64,000 nt of DNA from Romanomermis culicivorax (lineage: Eukaryota > Nematoda > Enoplea > Mermithida > Mermithidae), in assembly GCA_963922205.1 (NCBI GenBank), contig CAWUHX010000125.1, positions 434,001-498,000 of the forward strand, written 5' to 3'. Every line of letters begins with the position of its first letter. Positions within the stretch are counted from its first letter, which is position 1. Shown one piece after another: positions 1 to 12,000 of this stretch. Position numbers and translations under genes: made by a program. The notes beneath the pieces are model-generated. The model was not told the origin of the DNA, did not search any database, and saw only the letters and a list, made by a program, of their open reading frames with translations.

Positions 1-1603
1 GGAATGCACTTGCCGGTGGCATCTAACGGAACGTGAGGGAAGTTACCTGGGAGACCAACAGCTCCAGGTTGTCCAGGTTCACCAGGAGCACTGAAAAAGA
101 GAAGTAAAAATCTTACGACCAGGTTCAAATCGGCTAAAAGGAGAAAAACTGAAAAAACTATAAACAAAAATTAAGCGAAAATAGATTCGAATCGTGACGC
201 TTACCCATCGGCGCCTGCTTCACCGGGAGCGCCTTTGGCACCGGCCGGGCAGCTGTTCCTTTCATTGCAGGCGCACGCGACATTTCGAGCGTGTCTGGGT
301 TTGCTGACAGTGCTGACGCCACTCAAACGTTTCAAGTTCATCAAATCACCCCATGCGCTATCAGCCAAAATATTGAATTCGCTCATGTCATTTTCAATTT
401 CGGCGCTGAAAACTATTAGGTTTGAGAACTGGACAAAAAAAATTATTTATTTCTGCAACAAGCTTTGAGCATTTTTTGACTCAAACCACGCATTCAGGCA
501 GATTCTTGACTTACTATAAATTTTTCGTAGACCGCCCAGGATCAATCAAACTAAGATGTTGCATGCGTCAACCAAGATCAATCAAGTAATAAAGTGTAAA
601 AAGCAATTTAAAAACTTTTGTTTTATTTTATGCATTTTCTTCAATGAAATAACATGGAAAATGTGATAATCCATGTCATAATACTGTAATTCTCGCATGA
701 GATAAGAACAGATGAGAATAGTTACTGTGTTCTCAATTCTAATCAGCAATACTGAAAATATCACATAATAATATCTGTTCATTCTTCGCGAAAATAAAAA
801 AAAATCCTTGCTTGGAGGTTTAGCACGTTGAAATAATGCTTTCACTGTACAGCAAATCTATACTTATGATATTCTAGCCGAAATATTTTCATAGCAGAGA
901 TATTGTCAGTAAGTACTTTTACATCTTTTTTCATACAGAAGCGAAAGCTTTACAGTCTCGTTTCCGGACTCCTCAATGACGAAAGTCATAGAGGATCCAT
1001 GAAATTTACGATTTTTAATTGTTCAAAAATGTATTCAACAATATCCGTGTTCTCAAACAGTGCACACCATACATGCACAGCATAGAAATTCTGCTGGGGG
1101 TCAGCCAGGACAGAGGGTGGAATACAAATTTTTTTCCGTTCTTGATAACGAAAAGATCTCAGAAAGTCTAACAGCCAAAATTGTTTGCTTACACACCACT
1201 TTTTAAAGTTTTCATGTTACTTTTTTGGAATTGAGTATGATTTGTTTAGAAAATTGTTAAACTACAGCAGCATTTTCATTTTTATGACGACTTTCTCTTC
1301 CCTCTGTCTTATTTTCCTTCGTCGTCTTCTCAATCATTGCTGGGAAAGTCAAATCTGCTGGGGTCAGCAAGATTGTGCTGGGGGTGAAAACTTCATCCCC
1401 AACCCCCCCCCCCCCCCAAGTTCATGTATGATGCACACTACCGGTGTCATAGAAGTGGACTGCACAGCACTTGAGAAGCATTACCGAATAATGTTCGCCT
1501 GTTGGACGATGACTGGTCCGAACAAAAAGCAAGCGAAAACCGTGCAAAAGCTGAGTAAAAGGGCGCCAGCGGCGGCCAATCGTGCCGATGCCGTGTAAGT
1601 CAT
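1..1603 (-). CDS. Nematode cuticle collagen, partial (C-terminus runs off the left edge)
   Basis: Structural collagen of the cuticle, made as a membrane-anchored precursor. Three exons on the minus strand join in phase: 1485-1603, 205-405 and 1-90 (truncated). Exon 1 encodes a start Met, a short polar stretch and a hydrophobic signal-anchor ending in FGPVIVQQ. Exon 2 continues with the N-terminal collagen domain (EFNILADSAWGDLM), a likely subtilisin-type cleavage site R-H-A-R, then the cysteine cluster CACNERNSC and the first Gly-X-Y triplets. Exon 3 holds more Gly-X-Y, then GNFPHVPLDATGKC, typical of nematode collagens. Phases agree (2 nt + 1 nt at each junction). The ATG is one base after a pyrimidine-rich acceptor (TTTTTTTCCTCAG), so this start is favoured, though an extra upstream coding exon cannot be excluded. 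Introns are 114 bp and 1.08 kb. Family assignment is firm; the exact collagen group is not. Confidence 0.88.
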
Positions 1604-1608
1604 CCTGA
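1604..1608 (-). promoter_or_regulatory. 3' splice acceptor immediately upstream of the collagen ATG
   Basis: Read on the minus strand, TTTTTTTCCTCAG is followed by one G and then the ATG. In nematodes this usually marks a spliced-leader trans-splice site, but an intron in the 5' UTR would look the same. No upstream 5' UTR exon was identified. Confidence 0.5.
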
Positions 1609-1676
1609 GGAAAAAAACTGATTCTAAATTGAAAGTGGAAAATAATAAAAATACAGAATTTACCGTCCTTTTATAG

Positions 1677-2640
1677 GCACCCGGAGGACTACTTTTTTTC
1701 TAGAAAGAAAAGTAAGTATCATATGTAACGGTCCAGTTTTCTGGTGAACGTGGTTTGGCAAGATTTGATGATTCTTGATACAGCACAGGGCAGTTTCTTA
1801 ATAAAACCCCAGGGATGCAGGAGTCGCTCGAGCGCAGATGCAAACAATGCGGAACAAAAAAAGTTCCCCAAGGACATGTTTGGTAAATTATACTATGCGC
1901 ATAGTCTCCATTGTATAATGAACATAAACTGTAGAAAAAGTGGAAAAAACGAACATTAATTATCAGTGCGTTACAAAAATCGGATCCAAAAAAGAAACAT
2001 CTGTACAGTATATTGTAATTTCGGATGATGTTGCGTTGCATCAAAAGTTGGCTTTTTGGCAATAGTCCTTGAATCAATGGGGCGATACAGAACGGGCCAT
2101 TAATGCGCAAATTCGCAAACAATCCATTAACGGCCAGGATGTTAATTTTGAAAATTGTTGATCAATTGCTCATCATTCCGTCTTTTTTGTGCTCTAAATC
2201 TATCTCTCAATCTTCATTCATTGATCAACTAGGTCGAGAATCCTGTCAGCCAGTGGAAATTTTTCACGAACTAGACTTTATAATACCTCAAAAAGTGAAA
2301 GGTTCGCTAAGTGAAGACCGGGACGTTTGCAATAATGGCGCAATTATTTTTTTTCTTGCGTAAACAAACAGGCATCTATGTTTTCTGCGAAAATCATCTC
2401 GTGACACGCATGATCAGAGATGGATCCGGTAAATGGTACCCGAATGGAATGTGTCGAACCACGTGATCTATTTCGTGCTTAACTTTTTATACAAATTAGA
2501 CGTGTCTTTATCGCCCGGGCTAAAGTCGAGCATTTAATTGAATTATCAACTTTCCAATTTAGATATTAATGACCATGGCACTCCACTTCTTCCCAGGGAC
2601 GCCGTTTTCTGGATAAGGGGTCAGATCCGATACTGCTTGT
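1677..2640. other. GC-richer coding-like patches, unresolved
   Basis: Between the collagen start and IPO5 lie short GC-richer patches (about 1677-1711, 1810-1881, 2054-2130, 2230-2345, 2372-2428, 2563-2638). Several are bounded on the plus strand by good splice signals (GTAAGTATC after 1711, CAAACAG before 2372, GTATGT after 2638) and some join in phase. More than one frame and the opposite strand also stay open, and I recognise no protein family. This could be a small divergent gene or decayed mobile DNA. Confidence 0.2.
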
Positions 2641-2837
2641 ATGTAGAGTGTTTGAGAATTTCGTTATTATTTTCTTACTACAAAAGCCAACTACATATTT
2701 TTTTAATCATTTTCTCGACTTTACGGCTAAAAATTCCGAAATTTTTTCTCTCGACGACATCCTCCTCCATTCTACGCAATATATGACAACACCCCTAAAA
2801 AATGCATCCCAAGACCTCCAAGCTCCGTTACATGGCT

Positions 2838-2913
2838 AAGGCTAGATATAATAAAATATCTCACTGGATTCCTCAAAGGCTAGATATAATAAAATATCTC
2901 ACTGGATTCCTCA
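2838..2913. repeat. Two-copy tandem duplication, 38-bp unit
   Basis: The unit beginning AAGGCTAGATATAATAAAAT and ending TTCCTCA occurs twice back to back, the second copy starting at 2876. Identity is essentially complete, so the duplication is recent. Confidence 0.85.
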
Positions 2914-3114
2914 GGGATCGACTCCGATAAATAGCCGTCGAATATTTTTAGAAAATGCGTGATTCGCAAACATGTTCATGCAGATCTTCTGGGGCAAAGA
3001 TTTCTTTTAAACCATTTCATAAACACAATTGGGGTGGGGAAATTCCATAGAAACACCCTCAGAAATCGTCGGCAATATGGCAGGTAACTTCCAAGATTTA
3101 TCAATCATATGACT

Positions 3115-3277
3115 AAAGCCCTATTCAGAAGTAAAAAATCGTAGGATTTTTGTCGGCGACAGTCGGCGACTCTATGGAATGAATAGGCAATTTGCAGAAA
3201 GGCCAATTCAGAAGTGAAAAAATTCTAGGATTTTTTTCGCCGACAGTCGGCAACTGTCCTTCTGAATTGGGCTTAAC
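3115..3277. mobile_element. Short inverted-repeat element (probable MITE) with GTCGGC motifs
   Basis: The ends read AAGCCCTATTCAGAAG on the left and, inverted, AAGCCCAATTCAGAAG on the right. Inside are several GTCGGCGACAGTCGGC-like motifs, which recur at about 4000-4070. The flanks look like TAA-type target copies but are not exact. No coding capacity. Confidence 0.5.
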
Positions 3278-3300
3278 TTGGCTAAGAAGAAGCCTATTTA

Positions 3301-3545
3301 TAGTCTGTTTTTCTTGAAATGCTTCCAAATAATGAAAGTGGAAAGCAAGTAGTATTTCAGATTTTTGCGATTTTCTGTTAAACAATTCATCATGAAGGAC
3401 TGGAAGTTTGTGAGCATACTGACCTAACCTTTATCAATTATTCGAGTGAAAAATTTTACAGTAAGAACTTTATGTAAACGATTTTGACGAAAGTACTGAT
3501 TGGTGTCACTTTTCTATTTGGAAGCATTTTACAAAAAACTGACTA
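3301..3545. mobile_element. 245-bp TA-inserting MITE, copy 1
   Basis: Inverted ends are TAGTCTGTTTTTCTTGAAAT and its imperfect complement ending near CTGACTA. Copies at 58801-59045 and 62749-62991 share almost the whole sequence, including the internal GACCTAACCTTTA block. The left flank is TA; the right flank has decayed. Too short to encode a protein, so non-autonomous. Confidence 0.8.
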
Positions 3546-3979
3546 CATAGGTAAAAAATTGTCGTGTTTTTAAAGTGGTCAAAAATATCAAATTTTTTAA
3601 TGTTTCGCGCCACAAATACAAATTTCTATGGTTTTTAAGACAACAATTACTATTTTTCGGCTACTTTTCGGGCATTTTAGGCGAGAAATTCAAAATCTTT
3701 TATTCAATGACCTCCCTCCATAAAGTTTGGGCAATCGATGACTCCATCTATAAGAAAACCGACTGTGTGCTCCCACTCCCAAACCACATAGTTGCGTTAC
3801 ATATATGAACCATAAGTAAAATATTGTCATGAAAATTTCTTGAACCATAACAAATTCCATTAAGAAAAGGGACGTAAAGTCACGCACAGCTCGGTTAACT
3901 CCGACTCCATGCATATGTTGCAGGCGTCACTCATCTTCTATGTAGTCGGATTTATTAAGCCGTCAAGGTATAATAATTC

Positions 3980-5420
3980 TGAGTCCATTTCAACAAGAAT
4001 CGGCAACAGTCGGCAGAATCGCCGAATCGGCGACAGTCTGCGACAATCGACAACGGTCGCCGATTTATAAAATTTTTTTAATCGAGAATGTTATTTTATC
4101 TAGTATTCAGGCAATCAGGACGTTCGGGTAGTAGGGACTAATGCATTGTTCGAAAGGGGAATTTAATTTATCATTCAAGGAATCAGAACTTTCGGGGAAT
4201 AGAGGCTTTCGGGGGAACGGGACATTGGGGGGAAATGGATGTTCGGAGCATATAGATACATTAAAAGACATTACAATATTTTTGAGAAGACATTTCCCTA
4301 ACAGAAACAAAATAAGGTTGCACCTGAAAATAACCAAACAAAAGTTTAGTTATTTTTAGGCTCATCAGACACTGGAAAACTTTTGAAAACAAGAACTATT
4401 GACAGTATCTGATATATTTTTTCTTTCTGATCCCTGAGATTACTGTAAGACTTGGTCTCATTGCTGAAGAGCGAAACTCATGAGAGCGAACCTGGGGACA
4501 GCGAAACTCATAAGAGCGATTCTCAAAAGCGCTGACCCCCAAAAGAGTGATTCTCAAAAGAGCGAATACACAAAAGAGTGATTCCAAATAGAGCCAATAA
4601 TTAAAAGATCGGATCTCCAAAAGAACGGAACTCAAAGGGCGAATACCCAAAAGAGCGAAATTAACAAAATATTCGGTAGAATTTCTATGCAGATGAATAT
4701 TGAAAATGTTGCATTGAGTTCTGCTCTTTATTGTCATATCCTTATTTCTTTCCGTATATTATCGCTCTTCTTTTTTTGTTTTATTGCATGATCTGTTTTT
4801 CTTATCCTGAAAGTTCGCAAACAACCAGAATGTCACAGTCGTCACATTACCCGTTTCATGAAAATATATATTTTAAAGAAAAAAGAATAGAAAGAAGATG
4901 AGAACAAGAGGAAAAAACGAATGACAAGACAAATGTTATAAAATGAAACACAGACAGGAGAAAGGATAAAAAATGAAATATCTACAGAAAACTAAAATTT
5001 CGAAAAATGCAAAAACTCTTGTGAAATATTGTGTGCAAGTGTGACGAATGAAGGCATGAAAAATGAATATTACGTCATAATGAATTCGATAAAATCAATA
5101 TCAAAGTATGAAAAACTGATTTTTGACATTCGGGCCGTTTGATATTGATATGATAACCATATCAATCAGTGACAACACTATTCCTTAGATAATTTGGTCT
5201 GTGAGTTTTCTGATGTACGCAGGTAACCGCTTCCAAGAGAATCGCACCGGTTAAAAGTTGTCTGTAATCGTCCTTTTTGGACATACTGAATTGAATTTGT
5301 TCATTGAAAACTACTCTTTTGAGGATTCGCTCTCTTGGGTTTTCGTTCTATTGAGCTCCGCTCTTGGGGAAACCCCAAGACTTTCTGATCTTTCTCTACT
5401 GCTAAATTTCCGCTCCTACG
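3980..5420. repeat. Cluster of degenerate minisatellites, two arms inverted
   Basis: Three kinds of low-order repeat follow each other: GTCGGCGAC-like motifs (about 3990-4070); GGGAATCGGGACGTTCGGGG-like motifs (about 4090-4260, related to 22670-22840); and an array of roughly 18-bp CAAAAGAGCGAAT-like units (about 4455-4665). The last type reappears inverted at about 5300-5385 (ACTCTTTTGAGGATTCGCTC), so the stretch between may be an inverted-repeat unit. No gene recognised. Confidence 0.6.
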
Positions 5421-6077
5421 CCATATTATTTCAAGAAAATGAACTGGACTTTTATAACTTTTTGTTGAGTAATGTCAAGTTGAATTTACAGTTTTCTGAC
5501 TCGAATGAATAATAGAGCAGAATTCGACACACTGGAAGATTTGAACGTCTTTGATTTTTTGTTTTAAGAAACATAGCCCCGTGGATTCGTCATTTTGAGA
5601 ATTCTCTGCTGGTAGACAAATAAATGTACTATCGCTGCTCATAGTCGATCCAAGAAGATGAGAGGACAGAGCAACATATCTGCAAGACAGCATCGGCTGA
5701 AGGGAGGTAAATCCAAATTCGCAGGAGGGTGAACAATGACGTCGAAAAGTTTTTGGCGAAAATTTTCGAGAAGAGGCACATTTAGCCCAATTTTTCGAGT
5801 TATGGGGATATCAGTGCTTAGGTCTTATCGGGTTCGAGGGGTCTCTCAAATCCCAGATATGAGGAACACCTCGATGCCAGAATTTAATCAACGATTCTTA
5901 TCCCGCACGTTCGAAAATTTGTCATCCATAACATACCAAAAAGACGACACGACACATGTTGTAGAATTTCGAAATAAGGCGGTCGAAAAATACAGAAAGA
6001 ATACGTGATAAAAGTTGATAAAATTTATAACAAACGGAAAAAATAATCGCGGTAACAAGATCTCCTATGTAATTTCG

Positions 6078-9000
6078 TCAACATTTTCCTAGGATTTCTT
6101 GCAAAGCTCGACATTCGTCTTCTGTCAAATTGGTCGAGCAGGCATTTGCCATTTGTGAATTCGACTGGAAAAAATGTAACGACATGCAAACAAAACATCA
6201 CAAAATATATTCTTCTGTCAACGGCTCCAAAATCTGCGTGGAGGGGAGAGGTATTCGGGCGCCGAGACCCTCAGCAGATTCTTGCTAACTTCCAACAATG
6301 ATCGAACAGACGATGATTGAAAATGATGATGTATTCTGATGCTTTTTACAAACGATTCATTCTTGATTCCAAAGAATGATGATAAAAAGACTGCTTTCGT
6401 CATATTTTTGATTCAAAGAAGTAAATTAAAAGGTGCTGATCTAGCAGATACTTTGTTATTTTATATTGAAGCGGACCACAGGAGTCAGGGGCGGTCAGTT
6501 GACTTTTTCATGAGTGGGATCATCGATTGCGCAAAATTTTAGACTAGGGCTATTAAAGAAAAGAAATTTCGATTTTTTCGCTAAAAAACTCCGAAAGACG
6601 GTTAAAAAAAAGTAATTTTTGTTTAAAAACCACAAAGATATGTATTTATAAAAAATTGACATTTTTAACAGTTTTTGTTCGCAAACGACTATCGTCTACT
6701 ACAAAATTGAAATTTTCAGTTTTTTCGATCAAAGAGAGATTGAGTTATAGCTTTCCCATGGCTATCGCATTTCTGTCATTCGATTGGCAAATCTAGAGAG
6801 AATCAACAATACGGCTAGACACATGGCCGATGATTTGTGGGGACCTGGATTCTTATAACACTTTTACATGTTGCTTAGCTACAGAAGTCTTTTCTTTCGT
6901 CCTGAAATAAAAAAATTTGAGCCCACCCACTGTACTGGCTTCCTATGGCTAACACTGGCTAACACATCTGAAGTCCTCACTCTTCTCTGTTACATGTCTG
7001 CGGGAAATATCGAGAACACGTACCTGAACGTGACGGATAATTTGGCACATACGTTGAGCAACTTTGCCTAATTCTTCACTGTCGGTGAATTTATTTTTGC
7101 AGAATGTTTGGGCCATAATTTTCACTAAATGAGGAAGATTGACGTGGTTTTCGCCGACGACAGCTGCATGATTCCTAAAAAATGGATAGTTTTTTTATTC
7201 TACATCTTTTGTTTTTACGATGCTCTTCAGTATTTTTACACTTCAATGTCAGAAGGTTTCATTTTAGGTTTTTTTGGTCATTTAAGGTGTCTGGGGCCCT
7301 AGAAATTTGGAAATGACTTCTAAAATTTTAGATCTAGGATCCATTTTTGGCTCCTAAAATTTTTGATTTATGTATTATACTTCAATGAATTATAGTTATT
7401 TTCATTAAATTTTATATTTAAAGTAAATGCTCTACGGGCTTCAAAATCGGGAAACATCGAAAATTTTCTGGCGCTTCGCGCCGGATTTCATTTTATAATT
7501 CATCGGATTAGTTTGTCCGCTGTTTTTCCAGAAATTAGAGCTTCAATCGACAAAAATTTCGTACCCGGGTACCCGTTTATTCATTACCCGGGTACCCGAA
7601 TTACCCGGGTACATGTTAAAATGAGTTGTGATGTTAATGTACATATATAATATTAGACAGATACACTGTGAAAATAGAATGATGCATTACACACACTCCT
7701 TAGTCCCTACAACATAATATTTTTCAACACTTGTGTTGAAACACTGGTTGTGTTGTTGTATACAATAGGCTGCATAGGTAGGTATATTGCGAATATAATG
7801 CTAGAGATGATGATTGATACACATCATCGACGCACCTACGCTGCAAAATACTACACATCACATCACGATAGCTCAATATTATTGACGAGACAAAGCAAAA
7901 TTTGCATACCTCTAGGGTTTTTTTGACCTACGAGTCACAAGCCAAGTGGCTTGTTGACCTTAAATTTTACAAGCCATTCCAAATTTTTGCAAGCCAATTT
8001 TATAATATCAGTATACGTCACTAAATTCCAATGCTAGGTTATTTTTTAAAGAAATGTATATATTGAGCATCATGGCAATCGATCAAAAAAGAGATGTCAT
8101 TCAACATTTATTCAATAACATTTTAGAGCCGTTAATTCATTAAAATTCAGGAAACATTTGAAATTTTTGAGTTTGATCGAAGTCTAATCTACAAGCATTG
8201 TGGAAAAAATTTTCCAGCAAACTATCCAAGAACATAATGACTTTGAATTACATGAGAAATCGACGGTTAAGTCGTCTATGATGACAAGTGAGAGCCCAAA
8301 AAAGCTATTAATCTTTCCTGCCTGAAACGCCGGAAAATTTTATTGGGTATTGACATTCTGCGATACTGGAAAATCAATTTTCCAACCACTTGTTTGAAGA
8401 ATAGTTTCGAATTTTCTGTTCAAAGGTCGTAATTTCTGGAATTTCATGTTTGAAAAATTTTAAAACCATTAATTTATTCACACACTCTAATGAACTTGGC
8501 CAAATAGATATGAGCAAGAAGAGTAGAAGTTTCTGAAAACTACTTCCATGAAGCTTTTGGATTGATTGTACGTTAAGAAAGGAATAATCGTTTCAAAAAG
8601 TTTACAGACTTGACGTATTGATCTTTCTCAAAAAATGTGTCAAGGGAAAAATGTGAATCTTCATTAAATATCAAGATGAAATATTGAAGATTACCAATTA
8701 AAACATGAGATAATACGTTTAAGATGATTAAAACTATTAAAGATTAAATGATGAATGAAGGTAGACATGTTAGAAGCAGCGCCTGAGCTAGGAAATAAAT
8801 AATAATGCTTATTTAAGTTATAACCGGCGGGAAAATTTTGAGATTATGACCTTCTAAAATGCACCAAAATGCATCTTTTCTGTATCCGATATGATCGAAC
8901 ACATGACTCAAAAAATTCTGACAAGCCATGGCATGTAAAAGGCTAAAAAAACTATGCATACACCTCTACTCTCAAGTCTACATATTATACGTGATACAAA

Positions 9001-12000
9001 ACGAGTACCCGAATTACCCGTGTACCCGGGTACCTTCGGGTACCCGGGTAATGGTTTTCATTTTGTACCCGGGTACCCGGTGTGAAACTCTACCAGAAAT
9101 CAAACTTTTTGGGGAAAAAAATTTTGAAAAAGCGAAAAAATGTGGAGGGTTTGACATTTTGACATGGAAAAGAGAAACTTTGGTGCATTTTAGAGGTCAA
9201 AATCTGAATTTTCAATTTTTTTCTAACTAAAATTTTAAACATGCGGCGTTTTAATTCCTAAGCTTCACTATAGTGACTTTCCGAAAGTTCAAGTTTTTTG
9301 AAAAAATTAATTTTCTTGATTTTCCAGCATTTTATACATGTTGGAATCTAAAAAAAATTTCGGCGCTGAGCGCCGGGAAGATAGGAGACAACAGAAGGAA
9401 TAAGAACAGAAGCTGTATTTTTTAATACCGTGTGCTTTTGTTTCAGAAAGACATGAACTCAAGTACTATCCTGGAAAAAGATTCGTGTAAAAATATATCA
9501 GGTTTCATACTCCATTGCGAACAAAAAAAATTTTTCGTACAGTTTTTTGGCTGATCTTTGTACAAAGGAAGAGGCATGCCCAAGAAAAACACTGGCTGGA
9601 AATATTAAATGTTCCTCAGATTTCATTCTTCCTCTTTTCAGCAAACACTACACATTCGGGAGTACTTCTAAGGAAGAGTTTCGAACGACCAGTGTACTAC
9701 AATCTCGAACAACCGACCTGTTTGAGGACCAGTGTTTTTCTTCTGCACCTGGCTTTCTGCACAGTGCAGAAAATCCAAAAAATTCTGCAATGTCGTTTTC
9801 TCCTGATACAATACTATAATAGCGAATATAGGAAAAACCAAATTAAATGTGTAATTCATTAATATCAGAAGTGCGTACACATGTTAAAATTTTAGATATT
9901 TTCTACTATATATTTTAAAGTCTTAAAATAAGAAAAATTATTGAATTTAAAAGTTCAGAATCAATAAATGACGTATTGCAGAAGAATGTATCTGGTTAAA
10001 CACATAACTCAAAAAATTCTGCACCAATACAGAAATCACAAAAAAAACATTCGGCACGAAGCCTAAAAAGTCTGCAGTGCAGAAAAAATACTGATGAGGA
10101 CATACCTGTAGACGGGGGGATTGAAGGGTAAAGGTCCCCCCAGAATTTTCAATCGTATAGGCAGTTGTCGACGACCCTCTCCCCGAACTTTTAGTCGTCA
10201 AAAGGTCTCCCTCAGCCGGTCAAAAATCGATAAAAAATACATATTTTTGGTCGGCAACGATTTTTTAGAGCAAAAATCGCTTGAAAAGCGAAAAATTTTC
10301 GTCGCTTCGCGCCAAAGTCAGTATCACTTTTACAGCGAAAATTCAATGATCACGTGCGTGTTTTTTCCATTTTTGGTCGATAAAACGCATTTCTTAAGCA
10401 TTTACTGACCCCTCTGTCCCAAAATTTTAGAAGGTTGGCTACGCTTACCTTAAGAGTGGTTTTTATCGTGTACTCAACTGGTCGGGACGAGTCTTTAAAG
10501 TGCTTCTTAACTAAGGAGCAATTTCGAGCAACAGCCTGAGGAGCAGTTTAAGGTGAACAAGTACTTTAAAGAGCTTCCGAGCAACCGGGCAAAGCTCTCT
10601 AAAAGAAGTTACGGATCTTCGACAAACGAAACCAATATGTCATGTTTTCATTTCTACTGCTGAATTGGACAATCCTGCATTCCTTTCAGTCAACATATAG
10701 GCAGTAGTTTATGACCTTAAATTTCCTCCAAAATGAAGCGTACATTCTATAGAATGCTGAAATACCAATAGAAAAATCTATCAATCTTCAGGCATAAACA
10801 TTCTAATGTGATACTGTCTGATCGGTGCGATAAGTATGTTCAGTTTTTTTCGTATGGGTCATTCCACGTCAAGTGTCCTATAGAGGTCCACTCTCGACCA
10901 TCTCAGATTTTGTACAACAAAATTTTCGTGAGTGTACATATACATGTGCTAGGACGTTATGCACAATTTCAGCTCGATTTGTCACGTATTCGAGGAACTA
11001 GAGCACTTTTTGTAGACCCATACTCGGTTGTAAGAACTCCGCACGCAAAAATCAGGTCATTTGCAATAACCAACCTATCATTATCAATCAATTGGTCCGA
11101 AATTTTTTGTACGAGCACAACTTTCAACTCTAAACACAGCTACACTTTTCAAATCGGGCGGAAAATTCCAACCTTTATATCATTTGGATTGAAAGTGCCA
11201 GGCAAAATTTATCACGGAGAATTCGGATCAAACTTTAGCTATCTATAGCTCCAAGATAAAAGTAGCTAACGCCCTAATTTTCTTGAAGAAGAGGGCCAAG
11301 GTGTCATGATGCTTTAGCATTATCATAATTGTTGAGTGAGTACATCAAAAGTTATTAGACTCAATATGAAGGGCATGATAGAAAATGCAAATTTTCGAAG
11401 CCAAATTTTCCTATTGGGCCCACCTTCAATCTTTTCATTTTTACCACCATTGGAAAGAACACATTTTTTATTTCAAGAATCCAGTTGGCGCAAAATGGTT
11501 TTTTCCATGTAAGGTTTTTATTTGTCTCATAAGAATCCTGTGTTTTACTATGCGCGTGATGCCTATTTCAGCATACAGATTCGAAGACGGTCATGCTGAT
11601 GTGGTGTATACGATGACAACTAAGCTTTATCAGAAGTACATAAGAAACGTTACAGTTTGCATTTTATTTGAGTGTGTTACTACACTATGAATACACAATA
11701 TGATGTGCAGGCAGCGTTTTTTTGCACGAGCTGTTTTGCCACCAAAAAAGTTTTGCACGCCAAAAATTTTTTTGTACTACAAACAGGGGTTTTTTGTACA
11801 TGACCCATTTACACAACAGCAGCCAATATTTCATTTGTACAATTTGTACATAGCAAAAATAGGTATAAATAAGTAACCTGTGTTATTCTACGTCATGGCC
11901 AAAGACTAATAACCAAATCAGTGTAATTTTCAAATTTAATTTATAACTGCAAACATTAAAATTGAGCAAAAAACGGAAATTTTCGAGTTTCAAGTCTAAT

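Noticed and set aside
1185..1598. Plus-strand 137-codon open frame as a gene
   Set aside because: The GC-rich part is the reverse of collagen exon 1 (minus strand), which has a membrane anchor and in-phase splice sites. The rest is AT-rich shadow.
4440..4670. Regularly spaced repeat considered as CRISPR
   Set aside because: Units of about 18 bp are contiguous and degenerate with no unique spacers, and the genome is eukaryotic.
5736..6008. 90-codon plus-strand frame just beyond the IPO5 stop
   Set aside because: No recognisable motif and no splice or start context beyond chance. It overlaps the probable IPO5 3' UTR on the other strand.
10808..11248. 146-codon plus-strand open frame
   Set aside because: Part of it is the inverted copy of repeat sequence at 12402-12497. 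No family features were seen; likely repeat-derived.
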